Assembly (NCBI RefSeq): GCF_008831285.2
Contig: NC_045142.1
Location: forward strand, 23,931,300 to 23,995,299
Direction of reading: 5' to 3'
DNA length: 64,000 bases
DNA from: Nymphaea colorata
Lineage: Eukaryota > Streptophyta > Magnoliopsida > Nymphaeales > Nymphaeaceae
A model generated the notes under the pieces. It did not search any database and had not been told where the DNA came from. It saw only the letters and a program-made list of their open reading frames with translations. The translations under genes were made by a program, and so were the position numbers. This document shows, in pieces, positions 35,335 through 48,108 of the stretch. The first letter of the stretch is position 1. Each line of letters starts with the position of its first letter.

Positions 35335-35525
35335 GGTAGAGCCAGAAATTTTTCATGAAAATGACTAAATCAAAGTTTATAAATTTTGACTATGGTCGAA
35401 ATATCATTTTTCAAAATTTGTATATAAAACAAATGAATTTTTTAAAAATTTATATATAAATTTTATTAAAAAAATTAAGGTGGGGTCAGGGCCCAAACAG
35501 GCCCTACCTTGGCTCCGCCTCTACA
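35335..35525. mobile_element. small GGCTCCGCC-ended element, copy 1
   Basis: It begins GGTAGAGCCAGAAATTTTTC and ends CCTTGGCTCCGCCTCTAC, with loosely inverted ends. The interior shares long words with 47296-47478, for example AAAGTTTATAAATTTTGA and ATATCATTTTTCAAAA. Elements with these ends are frequent in plant genomes and behave like non-autonomous DNA transposons. Confidence 0.6.
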
Positions 35526-37797
35526 CATAGGGGAGCATAGTCATACTTAATCTGACCAAATTCATTTAAAATGTTTGGATGTGATAAGTGTAGGATCACA
35601 AATTTGTTTTCTAAAGTAAAGACCAAAGTCATACATGGTCCAACCATTGACTAAGATGGGTTCAAACCTAGACAGGCCAAAATTTCAAACCAAACTTAGC
35701 AGTTTAGATCAAAATTCATACATTCGAGTTGGCTGCTAGTGCTGAGTGGACAAGTCTCTATCTCTTTTCTTTTTTTTTGCAACAAGAAACTGAGGTTTGG
35801 TGAAATAATAAAAATTTTAAATTTATTTAATTTAACTGCTTATTTTTTAAGTTAATGTAAGCATTAGAGAAATAAGTCAACACATACATGTGTACATGTT
35901 TTCATAAATTTTTCATTGAGGGTTGTTTTTGTAATTTTGTGGATAAATTTAAATAAACCCATGAATGGTTAAAATAAAAACAAAGACAATAAAGATGATA
36001 AAGTATTGGACGACATAAATATTTTATCATTTTTCTTTTTTACTTTTCTCTCTAATGATTTTCTTCAAATCTGAGCTGAGCATATATGACGAAAAATTTA
36101 GTCACTAAAGAAAAAGTGTTAACTAAACTAATAAAACTTAAATATATTAAGAAGTGTATTTATCGATAGCAAAATAAAATCCAAAGCTCCACGCTTTACA
36201 GAAACCACAAGCTTATCTTTATCATTACAAAAATGTTGGTGCGGGACGTCAAATTTTAGGTGAAAGAGTGGTCTTGGGAGGATATGTAGTAAAAGGGCAA
36301 TGTGGTAAAATAAACGCAACAAAACGGGAAAAAGAGAACTTAAGCACTGCAGAACGCAGAAATCGGTGCCTGATTCGTCTTTAATGAAAGAGACAAGCAC
36401 GTTTCAGTAATTATTATCTTTTGGCCCCATAAATTTCAGCGCCAATTGCATCGAGCAGGTAACTCGTTAAACAAATTAACAAATTTTCTTATTTCATCCA
36501 TACCTTATATGCAATTGATAGAATCAACCTTGTTTTTCAACCCTGACAAACTTATGGTTACTTTTTGGCCTTCGTCTCCTCGATTGTTAAAGTTGTATGT
36601 TATTTATTTTTATGCTCAATGCGTGTGCGAGCACAGTAGGATAAAGTGTGTATATAACATTATATATATAATAATATATAAAAATTTCTTAAAAATTTAA
36701 GAGAAAACAGATGCATATATAGAGTCTAGGCAGAAGATAAATAAAAAATAAAATTAAAATTAAAAGAAAAATCTAAGTTTAACTAAAAATTGTAAGTTCT
36801 TAAATACAATTATACCTAACTGCACCCATATAACAGTGACAAATGTACTTTATCATAGGATTGGGCATCGGGCCGGGTACCCATCGAGTATCCCATACAT
36901 GATCGACTCGGGCCTGAGCACAGGCTCGAACCCAAAAAAAATGTATCGAATTGGCCTGGGTTGGTTTGACATGACTCAATTCAGCTCCATATGTTATTTT
37001 TAATATTATTTTTATTAATTCATATATATAATTATATATATTTTGTTATGATTAATTGTACTTATGTATTATTTCATATATATATATATATTTTTTATTT
37101 TAACGGGGTTGGGCTGGGCTCAGGTTTTGGGTGTCATACCGAGCTCAGGCCAGATTTACAACCCATGTGACTTGGTTTGTTATATTAAATTTGACAAGTG
37201 AAGCTATTTTTGTTAATAAAATGTTACAAAGTATGGTATGTGTGACTTAGTTTGTTATATTAAATTTGATAAATAAAACTATTTTTCTTATTAAAATGTT
37301 ACAAGTATAAATTGTCGATACAAAGATATGCAAGTGGCTCTTAGATGACCTAGTACGTCGTTAATTAACATCAATTGTAAGGGAAAAAAAAAACAGCCGT
37401 TTTAAAATCTAAACTATTGGAAATAAAAAACACAATAACATATTGGGGCATAAACTTATTATGTGAAAACCAAAATTGTTTATTAAACTAAAAGAGCTTG
37501 GAGTATTGAGACTGGTCAGAAAGTCAGGGATGTAAAGTTTAAACGTTAGGTAGACTGTTCATTAAATAGTAGCCACCACCGGACAATTACTTAGGCTGGC
37601 AGATATTTAGTTTTCAACTGAGCCCACCACCTGACCATCGGTTCCTAAAACAACTGCTGACCGGACCACCAAGGCATGGGGTGCGGGTCCAAGCAAGCTG
37701 CCAAGGCGTGGGTTTTGAGTCCATGCCTGCACACACACACACACTCTCTCTCTCTCTTGGATGGCCCATATTAACTTGTGGATTTCGAGCCCATGCA

Positions 37798-37988
37798 TAT
37801 TTATAACATCAAAATTTTGATAGTAGAAATATCATTTGCTTTATAAAAATGATTGGACATGATTTATATTAAATTAGTTTTTATAAACACATTAGAATTC
37901 ATATCTTGTTTAAAACACTTTTTTGCATGAATTTAAAGGTGCCTAGATTTTATCCCTTACCCAAATGGTCTGGTAACTACCAATCAAT

Positions 37989-37990
<2 letters not shown>
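37798..37990. mobile_element. partial copy of the ATTGGTAG...CAGACCA TIR family, reversed
   Basis: The right edge reads CCCTTACCCAAATGGTCTGG then TAACTACCAATCAATT, the reverse complement of the left end at 62798-62830. Internally TAACATCAAAATTTTGATAG and GTAGAAATATCATTT match the 62.9-kb copy in reverse. The opposite end is not recognised. Confidence 0.55.
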
Positions 37991-38021
<31 letters not shown>

Positions 38022-39218
38022 TGTTACAAAAAGGGTCTCCATGTTGATAAATATGCAAATCAATAGCCAATTGCTTACACAATACACAGGCTCACAGCAC
38101 ACAAGATGGTTAAACACTGAAAATTCCATGTGTAAAAGGAAGACGGCATGGGCAGCTACAATGCAATAGGCACTTGTGTTTAATGGGATGCTCTTGGATT
38201 TCATGGGCTTAGCCTGCATCATTTGTTATCGTGGTCTTCGGCTTAAGCAGGGTTTGTAACTTATTGATGTTCACAAAACGTTTATCTTTGTTATGTTGTT
38301 GTACTTGGTCTAAATATCAGTTCAAAACTTAAAAAGTGTTGCATTATATGATATGTCTATGTGGGTAGAATGAAAATATGTCATGGGAGACGCATATGAA
38401 GTTTGCCTCTGCTGCATGTGTTGTCATATTGGTGCTTAAAATGCTACATGTGCATGCAGTAGCCCTTGATCTTCCTGCTCAACTTTGCCATACTGAAGCT
38501 GATGTGGAAGATTCTGTTGATACACAGGAAATTCTGGGTTAATATAATGATATATTAACCAGCGCAGATGTTGAATTTTGGAACACTTGAGAAAGTATCT
38601 ATTATTAGCTTAAAAGACATGAAGTATCAAGGGAGCGTGACCAAGATTGGTTCTCATACTGGATGACGGTATCAGCATTTGCACCCATAGCAGCCGAACC
38701 AGCTTTTGGGCGAGAAAGAAATGGGAGTAAAACTTTGAGAAATGGTGAAAGAATATTTCCGTTTCTTTTTCTTCAGGTCACCGAGAAAGAATGAAACATA
38801 CTTCATTTCTTATTCAGAAGATCATGTCAGAGGTAGAAACGCTGAGCAGTGGACAACAATCTTCCAACTGATACGGTCTCTGTTAAGCCATTGACAATGA
38901 CAGAACGGAATGGAGATACCATATGCAACAGAAAGCTTAAAAGAACTCCAAGTCCCAAGTTCAAAAGCTCCCAAATTTTGCCTTACTCGAACCTGGAACA
39001 ACATGGTGGATGATGCAACCATCAAACTGTTGATTGATTATCCAACTGCAATCCTCTTATAGAAAAGTCCGGAGAATTTGGCTCTTAGAGCCTGTGCCCA
39101 TAACAGAATAATCCCAGAATATAAAATCTGTGAGTCACTAGAATTATTGACAATATTATTCCACATCAAAATTTCAGCTAACCAGATGGTACTTGGATAT
39201 TAATGAGCAATTGCAGCT

Positions 39219-42200
39219 TCAACCAGCAGATATGCCAAGCGAGCTCAACACATCTTCGAATTCAAAATCACGGGTTTCCCTATTAAAGCGTTCAACTAAC
39301 TTGTACCTTGTATCATTCATATAAAAAGAGTGGGTTGTCTCCAAAAGCCACCGTGCTTCTGAGTCACTTAGCTTGCTAGTGAATACAATGTCCCCGCGAA
39401 CAAGAACCACACCTTTTGTCTCTGCGAATTCCTTATAGTAAGTTACAGTAAAATAAGGAGCAGCCTGTGTCCCTCTTGCCTTGTAGTCTTCAAGCCCAGT
39501 GAAAAGTATGTGTGGCATTTTAGCTGCAACAAGGTAACACATCCATGATGGTATGCAACAGCAGTAAAGTGCCTTTTTTTCCACCAAAAAACTATTGACA
39601 CATCATATGATCAGCAGACAAGACAATGCATACATAATTTTGCATGCATCAAGAATAACATCATATATCCAGAAAAAAAAAAAAAAAAAAACAAAGAAAG
39701 ACACACTTGCCATTGTACAAGCACGTATTTGTTTTCTGAATTTTACATGAACATACACATCCATTTCTGTTTTCTTGGAAAGTAATACTAAATGGGTTCT
39801 GCATCCACTTTTGTGATGAGGCAGAAAAATGTTTGGGTTACCTATCCCTGCATCACTTCTCCTTGTACAGAAGTCATACTGTAAATTCCATAAAATTTGT
39901 CAAGTCCCCATCTGTGCACCCACATTCATGTGATGTAGGCCCAGCATTACTAGTAATCATGCCCAACCCAGTGTCACCGTTGAATACGATGGGCAGCCCA
40001 GGATGGCACAAGTACAGCCTCAGCTTGATAATGAGTGTGCAGGACCAGGACTTTGTTGAGCCCTCTTCAGGCTAACCACTCCAATTTCCATTCTAACAAC
40101 CGTGACTCCTCAGGCTCGACTACATTTACAAATTGATCATAGAAGGATCTTCATATACACTTCAAGATACTAGTGCATATACCTGCAATTGCACAACCGC
40201 TCACAAACTGTCTAGGAATCCCAAAAATTTGTTTCTATCTCCATATCATATTATGTAAGTTTAACAGTATAGACAGGAAGGACCAATTTTGGATTAATCA
40301 TGCCATTATGCACTAGAATGCAATGGTAGCAATTACTGTCATGGAATAAAGTAATGGCCATAAACAACACACTATAGTTATGCAAGCCGCTAAAAGGATT
40401 AAGCATATTTAATTTTTTTAACATAACAAAATTTCTTAACATAACAATGAAAAATGAAGATATTAAATTTGAGGAAAATTTGACATCATACCTTGGCTAA
40501 ATATTGTTGTATAGCCACTCCCCCTTGGTAAAGGAATTACAAAGTGCTGACTGCAAACACAGAAGACAAGAGGCAGAAGCTATATAAAAAAGCCCAAAAA
40601 GAAAACAGCTCATGATAAGATATAACAGTAAGTTTGACACTCACCAAGTGATAGCCCGTTGGTCCAGTAAATGATATAGTTTTTGGTCCACAGAAGCACT
40701 TACATGACCTCTTCCCAAGTGGTACTACCAAAATATCATAACAGACAAGAATTTTACATAAGGTTGGAGAAGAACCTTTCACAAACTAAGTCAACATAAC
40801 GAATGAAAGCAACAACAACATCAAGCGAAAGAAAAGGCAATTTTATCTAAACATGTGGAATCTCCAACAGAGTACGACGGCAGAAAACAAATATTTCTGC
40901 TGAAATAAGAATCTTCTAACTGCAAAGTTCTTTCTAGCTAAAAGCACTGATGCAAATACTGTTTTACTTCCAGATGATTCTCATGCAATAGTCTCTAAAT
41001 GAATATACTACTGTCAAATGTATGGGGCATGTCATGGCAGTTAGGCAGGTGATCGATGGATCAATCTCCATGGGCACCAAACCCTTGCATAAGCCAAAGC
41101 AAGTCCCTACCATCGAGGCAGAGCAAAGGAGCAGCACGATTTTAAGCACCTAGTTAGAGAAGATTTTTAACTAAGCTTGTAGTGTGTAAAATAACAAAAA
41201 ATAAATAGACTAAACAGCAGTGAACAAGAAACAAAACTGAACTTTATTGCTAAATTATAAATAAAGAATCAATGGTTTAATTTAAACAACTTGTTCATGC
41301 CTTTCTAAGGCAGCATGTCTTTGCTGCTTCTCAAGCAAAAGCATAACAATAGAACATGTGGAAAAATCCACTATATATAGTCAGAACCTGGCTAAGCATC
41401 CATTATACTAATAAAATTTACATCTTAAGATGCAACTAACGTGTCAAGAGAATTGTTTAGACATCCAATTTAATAAATTATAACAAAAGTAATTGTCTTC
41501 TGAAAAATTAAAAGAACAACGGTATAATCTAAATCAGTAGCTGGGTTGCATTGCTTTGCAGATCTGGCAGAAACCTGCCTAACCCAGATGAGCACACACA
41601 CCCCAACAAGAAAGAAAGAAGACTAATTCATGTTGGAAATATGTCCAATCATTTTGCATGCACATGACTAATTAAATAAGCATAACATTGTAACAGCAGT
41701 AATACACCACTTAACGGCACAAGTTTGGAAAGCAATAGCACATCGAACACCAGCTTCTCAAACAAAGGCCTAAAAATTTTATCATCAAGTTCAGCATAAT
41801 AGAGCAGACCAAGTACATTCAAATCAAATTGCAAAAAAGAATTTGGACACCCTCTCACACATATGCACACAATCTTGATGATGGACCACAATACAAAATA
41901 AACCAATGGATTCCTTTGTTTTCCAACTTGTTTTTGAGAACCAACAGCACATTATGGAGAAAGGGCAAAATGGAAGAAAGTTCAAAGAGAACGTGATGAA
42001 GGGTGTCTTACATCATCCCATATCTTGACCAGCTCTTCAGCACTGTACTGGCTGACCCTCTGGGTGTCAATGATGGAGTCCAATGGCTTGAATTGAAGAG
42101 GCGTGAAGCCAGTGGCAAATCTTGAACCTCTTGGCAGACCAAGAGAAACCCACCTCTTGAAATCATTCAGGTCAGATGAAGGTGACTGCCGTGGTGGACA

Positions 42201-42242
42201 AATTTTCTTGAGCTTCAAGAGCGTCCTACAAACTCGGTGCAT
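39219..42242 (-). CDS. mitochondrial F1-ATP synthase assembly factor 1 (ATP11/ATPAF1 family)
   Basis: Predicted mitochondrial-matrix chaperone that binds the F1 beta subunit during ATP synthase assembly. Exons in transcription order: 42242-42012, 40724-40645, 40550-40492, 39523-39219, giving 675 bases and 224 residues, with GT-AG introns. The N-terminus (MHRVCRTLLKLKKICPPR) is basic and fits a mitochondrial targeting sequence. GSRFATGFTPLQFKPLDSI and ELVKIWDD lead into YHLGRGHVSASVDQKLYHLL. HFVIPLPRGSGYTTIFSQ, MPHILFTGLEDYKARGTQ and VRGDIVFTSKLSDSEARWL follow. It ends RYKLVERFNRETRDFEFEDV plus a short tail. This order is that of plant ATP11 proteins. An acceptor at about 42280 just upstream of the start suggests a leader intron. 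The start chosen is the first ATG after that acceptor. Confidence 0.9.
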
Positions 42243-44260
42243 GGTGAAGCTCAAGGAGAGAGACAGACCTTGACAGTGTATCTGCACAGAAAGCAACAGT
42301 TACACAGGACAAAGATGTAATATCTTGATCTTATCATATGATATATATTGAAATAATGGTAAATATGGTATGTAAGATGCCTTCTCAGGCTAGCAGATGA
42401 CTGTGGAAAATAATGGCTGGTAGTCTCATGGCCAGTAAACAAGACCCTGGTTGCCATAGTTACAGAAAAGACAAGCTGCTTTGGATTCTATAAATCAGTG
42501 TCCTAGTTTAAGGAACTGACTCAAACTGCGACCAACATGGTTTTAGCATACCATGTTATGCATAAATTAAAATTTTCAAAACTAATCTTCCTTTTGTAAA
42601 AGTACAATTCGAGGGTCAATTTATATGAAATAGGCAGGTGCTAAATCCATCCAGGTGGCCTACTTTCATTGAAGTGACTTGTGACTCCAATTGTTTGGGC
42701 AGGGATGAACAGAGGAAACAATGACAGGGTACAAAACAAAAGGGTTCGGATTCAGGGGAAAAGGGAACAAGGTAGTCCAAATTTGGCCTGCAGTATTTTC
42801 CAGAAAGAATAGAGGATAGTGAACAAAAAAGAGATGAAAATGCAAGACAAGCACTGAACAGACTGAAACAAGAAAACTACCTTTCTTCAAATCCCCAACA
42901 AAAGGAATACCAACAGAAGTCAACAGGAGAAGGGTGCAGATGATAATGATAGACAATGAGGTAGACGTGAGTGACTTGCAGATGAAGAAGTACCACCAAT
43001 CCTTCCTTCACAATGACCTACTACATCAAGAAGCAGAGAGAGAATGGGGACCAAAATCTTGGAGCCAGAGGTCCCTCCCTGAGGTGAAAAAGTCGGATCC
43101 CTCCAGGTCCCACTTTTGGAACTGGATTTTCAGACACCAATAACTTGGATATGTTTATCCAGTGTTCGAGCATAGCCTGCTGGTAGACCCAAAATCACGG
43201 ATATTTCACCTGAAATAAAAAAAAAATGTTTAGAATCTAACGATAAAATAGTAGAATATTCAGTGACACAATCCAAACAAAAAAGAAGAGAATTAAATGC
43301 TCATTCCTAGACGTAGGAAACAAACCAGCTTAGCTACTCAACAACTAATGAAAATCAGGAAGCCCAAACACGTAGTTCAAACACAAGCACAGTCTAGAAA
43401 GCATCTCTGGCCTCCTAACTATGATGGCTCTTATGGAAGAAAAGAAGAATTATGCAGCTGATAGGTTTAGAACTCGATTATTTACAGTGAAGGAAGATAG
43501 TCACAAAATCATGAATCCCCTTGCTTCCTATTCATGAGTTTCCATCTCTACTTGCTCTCTTTAGGTTGATCAGTTAGATCAAGGACTGTAACTCCTATTG
43601 CATGAGGCTACATGAAAAAAAGGAACAACTTAACCAATCTGATTGGTCATACTGCTCCGGTTATTGGTTTGGGTGGGTGCAAAGCATGTCTTGAAGAAAT
43701 GCAAATTTTTTTTATACTGCTACACTACCAACTTGCAAATTGGGTTGTATATATTATATAAGAGATTGTTTGCTTCAAACAGTTCAAAGACATTTTCCTT
43801 TTCCCAGTATAATTCTCTACCTTTTGGACAGATCCAAATTACGTGAACCCTGTCAGATTGAAATTAGAAACAACCAGTTTGACTGATGTCCAGCCTGTTG
43901 AAGCCTGCCTTTTTCTTTTGAGGCCATATAGGTGAACTTTCCACATCTCAACTGTCCCTCATTTGGATCAGAACTCCAGGTAATTAGGAAAAATATTAGT
44001 AACTATCATCTGGGCAGAGAGGACTGTGGGTTATGCCCAACAAAAAAACTTTCTGGCGAGAGCGGAACTGCCCCAGAGATGGCTCTGAGAGATCATAGCA
44101 TCAGGGATTTCTGAGAGTCATGTCCAACAAAAAAAATCCAAAGAGAGGGGAGACAGGAGAGAGGGAAAAGGAGGAAGAGGTTACCGAATGGTGGGTTTCT
44201 GGGTTTACTGGCAGCTGTCTGATCCTTCAGCGGACGTGAGCTCTCTCTCTATATATCCAA
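42243..44260 (-). other. region upstream of the ATPAF1-like gene with possible leader exons
   Basis: No full gene is seen. On the minus strand a TATATA word lies near 44255. A CT-rich start region follows, then a possible leader exon ending at a donor (CATTCG followed by GTAACC) near 44184. An internal acceptor (TTTATTTCAG) at 43210 opens a segment with the in-frame peptide EISVILGLPAGYARTLDKH and a stop at 43130. These could be untranslated leader exons of the ATPAF1-like gene or the end of a separate gene; I cannot decide. Confidence 0.35.
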
Positions 44261-45060
44261 AAATGAGCTGTTTGTTCCTACAATTTGTTTCTATTCCTTA
44301 TATATATAGAGAGGGAGTTAAATAACTTCTTTAAGATTTTTGCTTGTGACCCAACCCATAAGAAATTAAGAATAAATGAAAAAGACAATGTTGTTAAACG
44401 CAACAAAGAAAAGCGAGGTATAAAACTCAAGGGATTGAAGTATAAGCTTCAGGATCATAGAGTGAAATATATAAAATATACATAAAAATAAAAAATATAT
44501 AATATACATAAGAATAATGAAAATTTTGAAAAAAACAACTAAAATAACAAGTATATATAAGTAACAACAATACAAGAAACAAATTTAAATTGTTTGTGCT
44601 AATCATCTATCAGAAACACAATCGTGCAATTAAGAAAGTTGAGATGGGGAAATTTTGCCACTCAACTTGACAGCTGATATTCATTAGCAGATAGGCCTTA
44701 AACCTTCAACAATGTTCAACGAGATAAGAGATTAATACTCCAATTGCGTTTTACTCTTTTGCTGTTCCAAATATAATGTTCATCCTAATCTCCCATGTTG
44801 AGGGGTTTGAGGTTCCTTGTACCATGAAGCCATTGCTCCAAATTCCCGGTATCTATGTATTACTAAATGATCAATCTGAGATCATCTGAAAAAGATGACA
44901 GCCATTAAAATATTTTGATAACAATAATAGAAAACAAACCACGAATGCAAAATGTACACGAAATGTGATCAATATCATTTGCAAATACCAAATGTGATCT
45001 TATTGACTAATGGACCACGACCGTTCATGGGGCACAACTCCACAAATACAACACATAATC

Positions 45061-45375
45061 TTATGAAGCACAATTCCGCCAAATCAGAGATTCAGAGACG
45101 GCGGTGATTAGGATGATAAGAAAGATAAGAAGAATTGACATGCATATGAAAATTACTAGCCCTTCCTCGGCGTCTTTATCTGGCAGCAAGCGTTTATGTT
45201 CACTCATATATCCACGAAAATTATGAAAAGCTGTGACTTGCATTTGAGGAAGAAAGGTTCTAAGTGGCCCCGTTTGTCTAGATAATGGGTAACCCACGAT
45301 ACAGCGAGCAACATAAAAATGATCACGGCTTTCTTCTGCCGTGAACGGCAAGCTGCATTCAGAGCATGCTTAAAA
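45061..45375 (-). CDS. hypothetical ORF with C-terminal transmembrane segment
   Basis: I do not recognise this frame. It stays open for about 105 codons in an AT-rich setting and ends at a stop at 45061. It contains ACSECSLPFTAEESRDHF, then RTFLPQMQVTAFHNFRGYM, then KDAEEGLVIF leading into a strongly hydrophobic helix (about 20 residues of Ile, Leu, Phe). A tail-anchored membrane protein is one possibility. There is no clear ATG, so if real it is an exon. A candidate first exon lies at 45597-45695. It could also be chance. Confidence 0.25.
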
Positions 45376-45596
45376 GAAGAAGAAGAAGAAGAAGAATAGA
45401 TCACACAATCTTCCGTTGCGCACCATTATGCAACATTTTGCACCATTGCACAAGATATACTATTAGAGACAACATTTTCATCATTAGGCCAGAATGCGGT
45501 TGAAGGAGGGGAATCAGATGCTACATAATTCAAAGACTAAACCAGCCCAAATTCACTTGACATGAAAGCGAATTGAAAGCTTAAATAAGATGGGAC

Positions 45597-45695
45597 CTTG
45601 TCGACAGTAAAAACGCGAGCGAACTGCTCGCCGGCGATCCACTGGTAGACGGACCTCGCGCTGGTACTCATTGCAAGTGGTGACCTGAACGGCAT
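45597..45695 (-). CDS. candidate first exon of an unrecognised gene
   Basis: This is 33 codons starting MPFRSPLAMSTSARSVYQW, followed by IAGEQFARVFTVDK. It is GC-rich compared with its surroundings and ends exactly at a GT donor (ACAAG followed by GTCCC). The basic, Ser-rich N-terminus could be a transit peptide. Composition and the donor suggest a true 5' coding exon, but I could not connect it to a downstream exon by frame and similarity. Confidence 0.35.
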
Positions 45696-46035
45696 TGCCA
45701 CTGCTTCTCAACTCATTGTCATTGAACCGCCTGAGATTTGATAAAGAAAAAGATACGAGGGAGAAATAAAATCAGAAGCAGTGGCGAAGCAAATAAATGG
45801 ATCTCTGATTGAGGAGAAACATAAAGATGCCATTGCCAATTGCCATACCTGCAGAGAAGGAGGATCTAGAGAGAGGGCTTACGGATTTCGACTTTTAGGT
45901 TTTGGTAAGCGCGCCCCTGCTAGGCACGCCTCATGGAAGGTTACGCTTCAGGTGCTTCGCCATAACGCTTGGATGCGTTCAGGGTGGACTCCGCTTCTCA
46001 TCTGCCTCCACATACAAGGTTCATATTTTATTTTT

Positions 46036-46590
46036 TAAGTATGGATGTCAATAAATCTGATTTTAGATCAATATATGACCGAACTACTTAAAAAAATCAG
46101 TTATGAAAAAAATTGATATGAAATTAAGAAATCAGATCGATTTTGGATTTCAATAAATATTAACCAATATCTTACATAGACTTAAATAAATATCTTACAT
46201 AGGGATGTTAATAAGTATGACTTAGATCATCTGACCAAACTGCATAAAAATTTGGATATGAAAAAAAATGACATTTAATTAAGAATTCAGATTAGATTTA
46301 TGAAAAATAACATCCAATCAGATTTAGAATTAAGTAAATATTACCATATTCAAATTGGATATAGTTTTAAATAAATATTTATATACTCAGTGTCTATAAT
46401 ATAACATGGTTTGGGTTCAATTTTTAAAAACCAGGTTCAGATTCGAACATTAATATAGAAATCAATTCAGATCAAATTCATATTACGAATTCAAATTTTG
46501 TTTTCGGATATGGTTTAGTATTTTTTTCATCTAAATGCGAATATGAATTGGAATCCAAATATGTAGAACTCCGTAAAAGCAAATATGGTA
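46036..46590. mobile_element. degraded GATGTCAAT-ended elements, two adjacent copies
   Basis: The segment from 46042 (GGATGTCAATAAATCTGA) and that from 46202 (GGGATGTTAATAAGTATGA) are related over about 100 bases. Both continue with AAATCAGNTATGAAAAAAA-like and AAGAATTCAGAT-like words. They resemble the right end of the element at 49309-49723. Both are AT-rich and decayed. Confidence 0.45.
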
Positions 46591-47295
46591 AAATGAGTTT
46601 TCACAAAACTCATTCAAACGCCCCTAAATCCCTAACGCCGTACGAAAGCACTTAAATAATTTTTGAGTGAGCTTCTTTTTTGGCAGTTGCCGAACAAAAT
46701 CCAGCTTGAAATTGAGAACTCGAATTTTGTAAAAACCATACAATGTAAAAGTTATCATTTTTTTTTCAGTTTTTTGTTCTAAAAAATGCATTAGAAACAA
46801 AAGTTTCAAACATTGAGGATATTCCATAATGAATAAAAATTAGATTTAAAAAACCACTTAACTTTTGAACAGATAACAAAATGTTACTGATTTTTTTAAC
46901 TATAAAGGATCAACTTTTAAAAAACTTCAAAAAGCAATTTACATGCAAAATATAAAACTTAGATATAAAACTTAGAGTGCCCCTTAGCCAAAAATTTTTT
47001 GGCTCTGCCACTAAGGGCAAAGTACTCCTACTGATCATGATTGTGACCCCCTTACCAACCAACTCAGGTGGAAAGTGTTCTTATTTATTGGAAGCACTAA
47101 GGACCAACTTGCATGCTCACCATTTAAGATTCAGATGCTACCCTCTTGCCTCTTGGCGAGGTCACATGCTCTTGGTTAGTTGGCCGATCTTCAAACTGTT
47201 TTAATGGCGGCTTAGCGACCTTAATCGTCAATTTCCCGGTGATTTTCTTTTTGTTGACATCACGATGAGAATTCACATCCTATCTTAGTTATGAA

Positions 47296-47478
47296 CAGGG
47301 GTGGAACCATAAATTTTTCATGACGAATTAAAGTTTATAAATTTTGATTAGGATCAAAATATCATTTTTCAAAACTTTTATACAGACTAAGTGGAATTTT
47401 TAAAAATTTATATGTAATTTAAAAAAAAAATTGAGGTGGGTTCAAGGTCCATGCGGGCCCTACCTTGGCTCTGCCCTT
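47296..47478. mobile_element. small GGCTCCGCC-ended element, copy 2
   Basis: It begins GGGGTGGAACCATAAATTTT and ends CCTACCTTGGCTCTGCC. It shares the interior words AAAGTTTATAAATTTTGA and ATATCATTTTTCAAAA with 35335-35525 in the same order and spacing. Confidence 0.6.
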
Positions 47479-47924
47479 GGTGGTGAATGATTTCGTTAGG
47501 ATCACCTATTGGTGGGTGGCGGCAGTGGCGGTGGCAGGTGGCGGCAGACTGCGGCCGCTTGTCTGATGGTTCCCTTCGGGCTAGGGCACTCACCTGAAGG
47601 TTACTTTAGGTTAGGGGCAGAGGCGCCTGAAGGTTACTTTAGATATGGTAGTTAAACCGAATTCCAATACAAAAAAATACATTATATTATTTTTTTATGT
47701 AATCATTGGTTGGGGTGGGGCCATGGACTAGGCGCCCCCCCCCTTCCCTTCGCCCTTGGTTAGGGGCTTCATGCTCATATGTTCTTGAACAGGTTCCTGC
47801 CGTCACTGAAATGCCATTATATCAAAATCAAGGCCTTCGTGTACATGAATGAAAGGTTGTTATCTTCAGGGAGCATGAATTTGTATAGTAAATTTTGACT
47901 AGTTCAATTCAGAGCAGTGGCGAG

Positions 47925-48108
47925 CGCGAGCTATAATTTTTTGGCTATGGGTACTTTTATACAAATTTTTATTTTTGAAGGGGCGCAACATATGTAAATA
48001 AGTAAATAATTATAAGAAATCTATGTAAAAATAAATAAAAAATTTGTTACTGGCATGGGCAACTGCCCCCCGCCAGCCTATATGTAGCTACGCTGGTGCT
48101 GCAGAGGT
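47925..48108. mobile_element. possible CAGTGGCGAGC-ended small element
   Basis: The left side reads GCAGTGGCGAGCGCGAGCT and the right side GTAGCTACGCTGGTGCTGC, which are loosely inverted. The interior has AT-rich sequence and a CAACTGCCCCCCGCC word. Plant hAT-like MITEs often have such ends; here the match is imperfect. Confidence 0.35.

Larger units (their letters stand above)
34561..39218. other. transposon-rich intergenic spacer
   Basis: This is AT-rich spacer between the ALE2-like promoter and the 3' end of the ATPAF1-like gene. It contains dispersed repeats near 35.0 and 35.4 kb, GGGCCGGGT-type repeat debris at about 36850-37150, and part of a TIR element at 37798-37990. The last several hundred bases probably belong to the 3' untranslated region of the next gene. 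Short open frames here do not resemble any family I know. Confidence 0.5.

Noticed and set aside
36850-37150. GGGCCGGGT and GGGCTGGGCTCAGG words suggesting an inverted-repeat element
   Set aside because: The two sides resemble each other in composition but do not align as clean inverted ends, so it is only described as repeat debris.
38440-38760. Plus-strand stretch reading ALDLPAQLCHTEADVEDS and SAFAPIAAEP
   Set aside because: I suspected a transposase or host exon remnant, but the frame is short, changes between pieces and matches no motif I know, so I did not annotate it.
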